A DNA stretch of 56,728 nt from Oscillospiraceae bacterium. GTDB lineage: Bacteria; Bacillota_A; Clostridia; Oscillospirales; Oscillospiraceae. The position numbers and the translations under genes are program-made. Shown piece by piece: positions 1 to 5,560 of the stretch; the first letter of the stretch is position 1, and each line of letters begins with the position of its first letter. The stretch covers positions 1 through 56,728 of the forward strand of contig JAFYLN010000078.1 of assembly GCA_017537045.1 (NCBI GenBank). Reading direction: 5' to 3'. The notes beneath the pieces were generated by a model. It made no database searches and was not told the DNA's origin. It worked only from the letters and a program-made list of their open reading frames with translations.

Positions 1-664
1 GCAGACCGAAGATATCCCAGGGGGGATCGTCCATGTGGATGGCCATCTTGATACCGGTCTCCTCGCAGACGGGCATCAGGGCATCCAGGAAGTACTTCAG
101 GTTGGCCCACAGCTTCTCGTGGTCAACATCGGCATACTCCTTGAACAGGCGGTCCAGCTGAGCCATACGCTCGGGCTCCCAGCCGGGGAAGGACATGTTG
201 TACTTCTCGGTGAAGTCCAGAATGTACTTTGCCATTGCATTGTAGTCATCCTGAATCATACCCTTTTCATAGAACAGGGCGGTGGAGCCGTCACCAACGG
301 GATGGAACAGGTCGGAGCGGGTCCAGTCGAAGATGGGCATGAAGTTGTAGCAGATAACCTTAACACCGAACTTGCTCAGGTTACGGATGCACTGCTTGTA
401 GTTTTCAATCAGGGCGTCGCGGGTAGGCTTGCCAATCTTGATGTCGTCATGAACGTTGACGGACTCGACGACATCGCCGTTAAAACCGTACTTATGGAGC
501 TGCTCCATAACCTCGGCGATCTCATGTTCTTCCCAGATCTCACCGGGCATCTTGTGGTGCAGCGCCCAGACAATGCTGGTAACACCGGGAATCTGCTTGA
601 TGTAGTCCAGGGTGATGGCATCGTTGCCTTCGCCATACCAACGGAAACCCATCTGCATAGGCAT
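1..664 (-). CDS. uxuA: Mannonate dehydratase, N-terminal part (runs off the window)
   Basis: UxuA dehydrates D-mannonate to 2-keto-3-deoxygluconate, the third step of glucuronate breakdown in the cytoplasm. About 221 N-terminal residues are visible. They begin MPMQMGFRWYGEGND and continue with the family's IPGVTSIVWALHH, SVNVHDDIKIG, CYNFMPIFDWTR and IHMDDPPWDIFGL segments. The last carries the conserved His and Asp pair of the metal site. The ATG at 664 follows a GGAGG site; two more in-frame ATGs lie within the first five codons, and the first has the better spacing. The gene lies downstream of uxaC on the same strand, 188 bases away, and the two are probably co-transcribed. The C-terminal part is outside the window. 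Confidence 0.93.
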   Translation of the reverse strand, partial: MPMQMGFRWYGEGNDAITLDYIKQIPGVTSIVWALHHKMPGEIWEEHEIAEVMEQLHKYGFNGDVVESVNVHDDIKIGKPTRDALIENYKQCIRNLSKFGVKVICYNFMPIFDWTRSDLFHPVGDGSTALFYEKGMIQDDYNAMAKYILDFTEKYNMSFPGWEPERMAQLDRLFKEYADVDHEKLWANLKYFLDALMPVCEETGIKMAIHMDDPPWDIFGL

Positions 665-694
665 AGTAAATTCCTCCAATTATTTAGTATCGTG

Positions 695-719
695 TCGTGT
701 CCGGCTTTACCGGACACGA
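695..719 (-). promoter_or_regulatory. Perfect hairpin between uxaC and uxuA
   Basis: TCGTGTCCGG and CCGGACACGA form a 10-bp perfect stem around a CTTTA loop. No T-run follows on the minus strand, so it is not a standard terminator. It sits just before the uxuA ribosome binding site and may stabilise or process the uxaC-uxuA transcript. A protein-binding palindrome is the alternative. Confidence 0.6.
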
Positions 720-852
720 AAGCTCACCCAGAAATTATAGCATAAAAACGCGGGTTCTGACAATGTGAAGCGCTAAAAATTATAAACAAAAAATATGCTC
801 CAAATTTATGTAAGAAAACCAGCATTTCCCTGCAAATTCAACATTCAGGGAA

Positions 853-2253
853 TCAAATGTTGAAATAACGGACTGCATTGTTGGAGCTGATGTCTTCGAC
901 CATCTGGCCAAGGAACTCCATGTCTGCAGGATACTCGCCGTTTTCGACCCAGGTGCCGAACAGGTCACACAGGATGCGGCGGAAGTACTCGTGGCGGGCG
1001 TAGCTCAGGAAGGAGCGGGAGTCGGTCAGCATACCGATGAAATTACCCAGAATGCCAAGGTTGGCAAGGCTGATCATCTGGTTCTGCATGCCGACCTTAT
1101 TGTCGTTGAACCACCATGCGGAGCCGTGCTGGATCTTGCCGGGGATCTCGTCGGACTGGTGGCAGCCCAGCAGGGTGTCGATCCACTGGTCATCAGCGGG
1201 ATTCAGGGAGTAGATGATGGTCTTGGGCAGCTCGCCTGCGGTGTTCAGCTTGTCGAGGAACTTATGCAGGTTCAGGCAGGAATCGGTGGAGGCGATGGCA
1301 TCGAAACCGGTATCAGCGCCCAGCTGGGCGAACATATTGGTGTTGGTGTTGCGCACGCAGCTGAAATGCAGCTGCATTGCCCAGCCATGGCGTGCGTACT
1401 CGCGGGCACAGTGCAGCACGATGTAGGTCTGGTAGCCTTCAGCTTCCTTGCCGGTGACGATTTCGCCAGCCATACCCTTCTGGAAAGCAGCTTCGATCTC
1501 CTCGCCGGTGGCTTCCTGATACATAATGTAGTCCAGACCATGGTCGGAAGCGCGGCAGCCGACCTCGTTGAAGAAGTCGATTCTCTGAGACAGAGCCTTA
1601 GCAACATCGGCAGCGTGCTCGATCTTGATGCCGGAAGCGGCGGACAGCTTCTCAATGTAAGCAGCGAAGCCTGCCTTGTGGATGTTGACAGCGGGGTCGG
1701 GACGGAAAGAGGGGCAGACCTTGGTGGTCATCTTGCCTTCTTCTGCGATCAGCTTGTGCCACTTCAGATCACTGCAGGGATCGTCGGTAGTGCCGATCAT
1801 GGCAACATTGCTCTTTGCGATCAGGCCGCGGGCAGAGAAGTCGGGCTCAGCCAGCTTGGCGTTGCACAGGTTCCAGACTTCCTCGGCGGTTTTGCCGTTC
1901 AGAACGCCCTCATAACCGAAGAAATTCTTCAGCTCCAGATGGCACCAGTGGTACATGGGGTTGCCGATGGCACGGGGCAGAGCTTCCGCAAACTTCTGGA
2001 ACTTTTCGCGGTCGGGCGCGGCGCCTGTGATGTAGTACTCGGGAACGCCGTTGGAACGCATGATGCGCCACTTGTAGTGGTCGCCGCCCAGCCAGACATG
2101 CGTAATGTTCTCAAAGCGTACATCCTCATAAATCTGCTGGGGATCCAGATGGCAGTGGTAGTCAATGATGGGCATCTTGGCCGCATGCTCATGGTACAGC
2201 TCCACTGCGGTGGGGGTACTCAGAAGAAAGTCTTTGTTCAGAAAGGGTTTCAT
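853..2253 (-). CDS. uxaC: Glucuronate isomerase
   Basis: UxaC isomerises D-glucuronate to D-fructuronate (and galacturonate to tagaturonate) in the cytoplasm, the entry step of hexuronate use. The protein is 466 residues, the usual family length. It starts MKPFLNKDFLLSTPTAVELY and carries the metal-binding HCHLDPQQI motif near residue 30. SYARHEYFRRILC and the GxWVENGEYP segment lie near the C-terminus. The ATG at 2253 was chosen over an upstream in-frame ATG at 2355 because AAAGGAGC lies just before it and family similarity begins there. It is expressed from the promoter at 2291-2319 and leads into uxuA. I see no regulator gene beside it. Confidence 0.96.
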   Translation of the reverse strand: MKPFLNKDFLLSTPTAVELYHEHAAKMPIIDYHCHLDPQQIYEDVRFENITHVWLGGDHYKWRIMRSNGVPEYYITGAAPDREKFQKFAEALPRAIGNPMYHWCHLELKNFFGYEGVLNGKTAEEVWNLCNAKLAEPDFSARGLIAKSNVAMIGTTDDPCSDLKWHKLIAEEGKMTTKVCPSFRPDPAVNIHKAGFAAYIEKLSAASGIKIEHAADVAKALSQRIDFFNEVGCRASDHGLDYIMYQEATGEEIEAAFQKGMAGEIVTGKEAEGYQTYIVLHCAREYARHGWAMQLHFSCVRNTNTNMFAQLGADTGFDAIASTDSCLNLHKFLDKLNTAGELPKTIIYSLNPADDQWIDTLLGCHQSDEIPGKIQHGSAWWFNDNKVGMQNQMISLANLGILGNFIGMLTDSRSFLSYARHEYFRRILCDLFGTWVENGEYPADMEFLGQMVEDISSNNAVRYFNI

Positions 2254-2290
2254 GCAAGTTGCTCCTTTACTCATAATGATAGATAGTACC

Positions 2291-2319
2291 AGTATAACAG
2301 AACTTTTTCGCTCTGACAA
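2291..2319 (-). promoter_or_regulatory. Sigma-70-type promoter of uxaC with possible operators
   Basis: On the minus strand, TTGTCA (2314-2319) and TATACT (2291-2296) are separated by exactly 17 bases, 38 bases upstream of the uxaC start. The -35 half is part of an inverted pair TGACAA...TTGTCA (2314-2336). A second TTGACA-like copy lies at 2348-2353. These repeated half-sites look like operators for a hexuronate-responsive repressor, which is an inference. Confidence 0.75.
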
Positions 2320-2466
2320 GTCGTTTTTGTCAAAAATGCCGATAAGTTGACACAAAAGCTAAAAAATGTTTGCAGGCAAAGCACAATATTCCAAACAGAA
2401 TATTTCCATATAATCACGCACAGAAGTTTAAACAAAGAAAAAAGGGCAGATTTGGGAATATGTATA

Positions 2467-2495
2467 TTGAAAATTACAGGCAGATGTGGTACAAT
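2467..2495 (+). promoter_or_regulatory. Promoter of the structured leader RNA
   Basis: TTGAAA (2467-2472) and TACAAT (2490-2495) are 17 bases apart, with TGTGG directly before the -10 box (an extended -10). The expected start is at about 2501-2503, exactly where the 5' arm of the long inverted repeat begins. That supports a transcribed RNA rather than a DNA element. Confidence 0.75.
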
Positions 2496-2500
2496 GCTTA

Positions 2501-2650
2501 TGCTACACAAACTAAATAATTAAAATCAGCGGTATTGTGGCCTTAGGGGCAGTATACCCTTTTCTTGTCGCACCCTTTTTGCTTTGGCAAAAACGCAAGT
2601 CCTGCTAAATGGGTGTGGCAAATGCCGTGTTTTATTTAGTTTGTGTAGCA
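2501..2650 (+). ncRNA. Strongly folded leader or small RNA of unknown class
   Basis: TGCTACACAAACTAAATAA (2501-2519) and TTATTTAGTTTGTGTAGCA (2632-2650) are a perfect 19-bp inverted repeat closing a 150-nt domain. Inside it, CGGTATT (2530-2536) can pair with AATGCCG (2621-2627), leaving TTGTCGCACC-GGTGTGGCA for an inner helix of up to 11 bp with G-U pairs (2565-2575 with 2611-2621). TTTTTGC/GCAAAAA (2576-2593) forms a tip hairpin. The unpaired GCAAGTCCTGCTAAAT (2595-2610) and the asymmetric loop 2537-2564 could hold a binding site. Its 3' closing arm is shared with the terminator at 2642-2711. I do not recognise it as a known riboswitch, T-box or SRP RNA. A 6S-like RNA or a MITE are alternatives. 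Confidence 0.6.
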
Positions 2651-2711
2651 GCAAATGGAACTGCGTTTTTCGGTGTGTAGTTCCATTTGGGGCTACACAC
2701 TTTTTTATTTT
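2642..2711 (+). terminator. Intrinsic terminator competing with the leader RNA fold
   Basis: TGTGTAGC (2642-2649) pairs with GCTACACA (2692-2699), and CAAATGGAACT (2652-2662) pairs with AGTTCCATTTG (2679-2689). A 2x2 internal loop separates the helices, and TTTTTTATTTTT (from 2701) follows. The lower helix uses the same bases as the closing helix of the upstream RNA domain, so the two folds exclude each other. A third option, GTGTGTAG (2673-2680) with CTACACAC (2693-2700), could also end transcription. It lies 22 bases before the lipoprotein start. Confidence 0.8.
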
Positions 2712-2732
2712 TAGGGAAAGAAGGAACGGAGA

Positions 2733-3260
2733 ATGAAGAAATTTGCAGCAATTATTTTGATGCTCTCTATGCTTTTTGCGTTGTCTGCCTGCGGCAATAA
2801 CAATTCCGTCGCAGATGGTAGCGCATACCCGGAGGATCTGATTACGGAAGATTTCAAATATCCTTTGGGAGATACCGGGGCGAAAGTTGCAATACCTGCT
2901 GAGCTGGGATTTGAAGCATACGAAAGCGAACTGAATGATTTTTACGGTGGTGGCCCCGGCGGTGATTGGAGGATTGTCGTTAACACGGAACCCAAAAGTG
3001 ACTATCCCGATTACACATTGGCAGTCTATGCCGATTTGAGTGCGCAAGCCAATGGCAGCGCAATTGAGCAGGATGCCGACGGCAACTACTACTATACATA
3101 CATCAATGATTCCGACCCCGATAAGATCTATCATTTTCATACTTCTGTACGGGAAGGTACAGATATGTTCTACCGGGTATCGTTCTATTGCTTCGACGAA
3201 TACTGGGAATCGTTCGGTGATAGATTTACCGAGTGGGCTATGACAATAGAAGTAGAGTAA
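2733..3260 (+). CDS. Small secreted lipoprotein of unknown function
   Basis: The 175-residue protein has a classical lipoprotein signal: MKKF, a hydrophobic stretch, then the lipobox LSAC with the cysteine at residue 20. It should be diacylglyceryl-modified and held on the outer face of the membrane. The mature part is acidic and rich in Tyr, Asp and Gly (for example DADGNYYYTYINDSDPD). I see no catalytic motif; a small beta-rich sensing or binding domain is possible. GGAACGGAG precedes the ATG. It is preceded by the terminator-bearing leader RNA, so its expression is probably controlled by read-through. The zinc-ribbon membrane protein follows 23 bases later. Confidence 0.8.
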   Translation: MKKFAAIILMLSMLFALSACGNNNSVADGSAYPEDLITEDFKYPLGDTGAKVAIPAELGFEAYESELNDFYGGGPGGDWRIVVNTEPKSDYPDYTLAVYADLSAQANGSAIEQDADGNYYYTYINDSDPDKIYHFHTSVREGTDMFYRVSFYCFDEYWESFGDRFTEWAMTIEVE

Positions 3261-3283
3261 TCATCGGTTGGAGGAAGTAGAAA

Positions 3284-4147
3284 ATGGCTTTAATTAAATG
3301 TTCTGAATGTGGACGCGAAATTTCCGATAAGACTGCGGCCTGCATACACTGCGGCTGCCCCGTATCGGAATCCAAAACCACCACCTTTGGTGGTTTTAAA
3401 GTGATAAATAGTGGCAGTAATGGCAAAGATGCCAATCAAATAATAGATGAGTTGTTTAGTAATAATTCCTCTGTGCAGTTCACCAAAGTAAATCCGCTGA
3501 AAGTTGAGTTTCACGCGGTTTTGTCCGGTGCAGAGAATGAGCGCTCCCGTCAAAGTGTTTATGTGAAGGAACTGGGGCGGAATGTGGAATTTACAGTTCC
3601 GAACACCATTAAGGTCGGTCAGTCAGTCAGAGTGCAGATACAGACTGAACAGTACAGCTGTATTCTGTTTACGGTTACTTCTATTGCAAAATCGGGAGTC
3701 AGACAGACTGCACCCGCTCCCGCAAAATCCAATCAGGAAGCCATTGCGGTTATTGATCAATATAAACCCAATGGATTCATGCGATTTCTCGTAAGCCGTC
3801 GATTTTATCAACTGATGCTGATTTATTTTGTCGCCATTGGTTATTTTTTAGTTGAAGACGGCTTGTATATGGCGAGCGTTGGAGCGGCAGGTATGGCACC
3901 GTTTTTCATTCCGATATTGATCGCCAAATTTCTGTACCCCATTTCTCATTTGAAAAAATATATTAAAAAGAACAATCTGGAGGACGCAATTCGGAACGAC
4001 TCCGGTTATATGAATGTTGCAATCTCTGTGTACAACAAATTGCAGAGCAAAAAAACATTGGCATATATCAGAGACTTGAATCACGCGGCAGCGCAGGAAA
4101 TCGAACGGTTGCTTGCTGAAAGAAAGAAGAAACAATCAGCCAAGTAA
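3284..4147 (+). CDS. Zinc-ribbon membrane protein of unknown function
   Basis: The 287-residue protein opens with a zinc ribbon: Cys6-x2-Cys9 and Cys20-x2-Cys23, in the style of bacterial zinc_ribbon_2 domains. A soluble beta-type region follows (about residues 45-140, containing FTVPNTIKVGQSVRVQI), then two membrane helices (about 170-220), then a charged cytoplasmic tail ending in repeated Lys, Arg and Glu. A GGAGGAAG site lies just upstream of the ATG. It forms a two-gene unit with the lipoprotein before it, which suggests a lipoprotein outside and a membrane zinc-ribbon partner inside. The function is unknown. The next terminator is at 4374-4405. Confidence 0.75.
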   Translation: MALIKCSECGREISDKTAACIHCGCPVSESKTTTFGGFKVINSGSNGKDANQIIDELFSNNSSVQFTKVNPLKVEFHAVLSGAENERSRQSVYVKELGRNVEFTVPNTIKVGQSVRVQIQTEQYSCILFTVTSIAKSGVRQTAPAPAKSNQEAIAVIDQYKPNGFMRFLVSRRFYQLMLIYFVAIGYFLVEDGLYMASVGAAGMAPFFIPILIAKFLYPISHLKKYIKKNNLEDAIRNDSGYMNVAISVYNKLQSKKTLAYIRDLNHAAAQEIERLLAERKKKQSAK

Positions 4148-4206
4148 CTAGAAAACACCAGCAGGTTTTGCAGGGGGCGAGCGTTCCCAAAAGCTTTAAT
4201 AATAGA

Positions 4207-4344
4207 TGTCATTCCGAGCCAGTGCGCACACTGGCGTGGGAATCCGTTCTTTAAAATATTTCGCTTTATCTGCAAGCTTCTCATGGAATCGTAGGTTTGG
4301 GGATGCGGATTGCCACGTCGCGCTCCGCGCTCCTCGCAATGACA
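4207..4344. repeat. MITE-like dispersed repeat with inverted ends
   Basis: The ends TGTCATTCCGAG (4207-4218) and CTCGCAATGACA (4333-4344) are inverted copies with one mismatch. Next to the left end is the palindromic CCAGTGCGCACACTGG (4219-4234). GGAATCCG near the left and CGGATTGCC near the right also mirror each other. A shorter relative with the same palindrome lies in opposite orientation at 54181-54215. It carries no coding capacity. The rest of the gene-free stretch 4148-4489 holds a terminator and a promoter. Confidence 0.7.
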
Positions 4345-4373
4345 TGTCATATACGATACTTTTTATACAGTCT

Positions 4374-4405
4374 GAACAGGGTGCCACCGGCACCCTGTTC
4401 TTTTT
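4374..4405 (+). terminator. Intrinsic terminator
   Basis: GAACAGGGTGCC (4374-4385) and GGCACCCTGTTC (4389-4400) form a 12-bp stem with a 3-base loop, followed by TTTTT. It ends the lipoprotein and zinc-ribbon transcript after the repeat element. Confidence 0.85.
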
Positions 4406-4435
4406 GCGTCCCAATGGATGCTTTTGTGAATCTTC

Positions 4436-4464
4436 TTGAAATTCGAACGATTGTGTGATATTAT
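4436..4464 (+). promoter_or_regulatory. Promoter of the YhaO/YhaN pair
   Basis: TTGAAA (4436-4441) and TATTAT (4459-4464) are 17 bases apart, 25 bases before the start codon, with a TGA just upstream of the -10. An overlapping TATAAT (4462-4467) would give a 20-base spacer and is less likely. Confidence 0.6.
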
Positions 4465-4489
4465 AATCAAAAGAAATGGGGGGATCCAC

Positions 4490-5560
4490 ATGAAAATCAT
4501 CCACTGCGCGGATCTGCATTTGGACAGCGCGCTGAGCACCAATCTGCCGCCTGTAAAGGCGCAGGAGCGGAACGCAGAGCTGTTGGCTTCCTTTGCGCGT
4601 ATGGTACAGTTTGCCGTCCGTGAACAGGTGCGCGCCGTGCTGATCGCAGGGGATTTGTTCGATTCTGCCTATGTGTCTGCCCGAACCGTGTCTTTTGTGG
4701 CGGAGCAGATAAAAAATGCGGAAAATGTGGCCTTTTTCTACCTGCGGGGCAACCACGATGAGCAAAATGCATTCGATGGAATCCCGCTCCCGCCGAACCT
4801 GAAAACCTTTGGCAAAGGTTGGACGGCCTACCCTTGCGGCGATGTGGTCATCACCGGCATGGAATTGGAATGGGAAAAGCCTGAAAGCAGCTTTTTGGAT
4901 CTGAATCTGCCGGAAGACCAGTGCAACATTGTGATGCTCCATGGGCAGATTACCACCCAGCCGGGAATAGATCAGATTCCGCTGCCCGCACTGCGAAACA
5001 AGAATATCGACTATCTGGCTCTGGGACATATCCATTCCTATCAGACCGGAAAACTGGATCACCGCGGGCTCTTCTGCTACAGCGGCTGTCTGGAAGGCCG
5101 GGGCTTTGATGAATGCGGCGAAAAGGGCTTTGTGCTGCTGGAAACAGACGGAGACAGGCTGCAGCACCGCTTCATCCCCTTTGCTTCGCGCATCCTGCAC
5201 GAGATCGCGGTGGATATTTCTAAGGTTGAAACCGTGACACAAATACTCTCCTGCATAAAGCGGTCCGCAGAAGATATTCCTGCGAAAGACCTTGTCAGAT
5301 TCACCTTGGCCGGAGCCTGCACGCTCCAGACCCAGAAAGATACCCGTTTTCTGCAGAAAATGCTGGAATCCGATTTCTGGTTTGTAAAGATCAAAGATGA
5401 AAGCACCTTGAAAATCGAACGGGAAAGCTATGAATTCGATGCTTCTTTGAAAGGTGCATTCATCCGCAGTGTCATGGCATCCGGTTACACCGAAGCGGAG
5501 CAGGCGCGCATCATCACCTGCGGCATCCGTGCCCTGAATGGTGAGGAGGTGGTTCTGTGA
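4490..5560 (+). CDS. Calcineurin-like DNA repair nuclease, YhaO/SbcD type
   Basis: A 356-residue metallophosphoesterase of the Mre11/SbcD/YhaO group, expected to cut DNA ends with Mn2+ as partner of the ATPase that follows. The motifs are all present: Asp8-x-His10 in CADLHLDS, Gly54-Asp55 in GDLFDS, Gly87-Asn88-His89-Asp90-Glu in GNHDE, His151 in MLHGQ, and GHIH at 179-182. A C-terminal capping region of about 130 residues follows. The ATG at 4490 was chosen over an in-frame ATG at 4436 because a G-rich site precedes it and the family starts at MKIIHCADLH. Its TGA overlaps the GTG of the next gene, so the two are translationally coupled. The neighbour resembles YhaN more than SbcC, hence the naming. 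Confidence 0.88.
   Translation: MKIIHCADLHLDSALSTNLPPVKAQERNAELLASFARMVQFAVREQVRAVLIAGDLFDSAYVSARTVSFVAEQIKNAENVAFFYLRGNHDEQNAFDGIPLPPNLKTFGKGWTAYPCGDVVITGMELEWEKPESSFLDLNLPEDQCNIVMLHGQITTQPGIDQIPLPALRNKNIDYLALGHIHSYQTGKLDHRGLFCYSGCLEGRGFDECGEKGFVLLETDGDRLQHRFIPFASRILHEIAVDISKVETVTQILSCIKRSAEDIPAKDLVRFTLAGACTLQTQKDTRFLQKMLESDFWFVKIKDESTLKIERESYEFDASLKGAFIRSVMASGYTEAEQARIITCGIRALNGEEVVL

Noticed and set aside
991..2286. A 431-codon open frame on the plus strand
   Set aside because: It is antisense to uxaC, which has full family motifs. The antisense product has none.
2501..2650. Inverted repeat read as a small transposable element (MITE)
   Set aside because: I saw no target-site duplication, the expected transcription start falls on its left edge, and its right arm is built into a terminator. 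A regulatory RNA is preferred, though the MITE option stays open.
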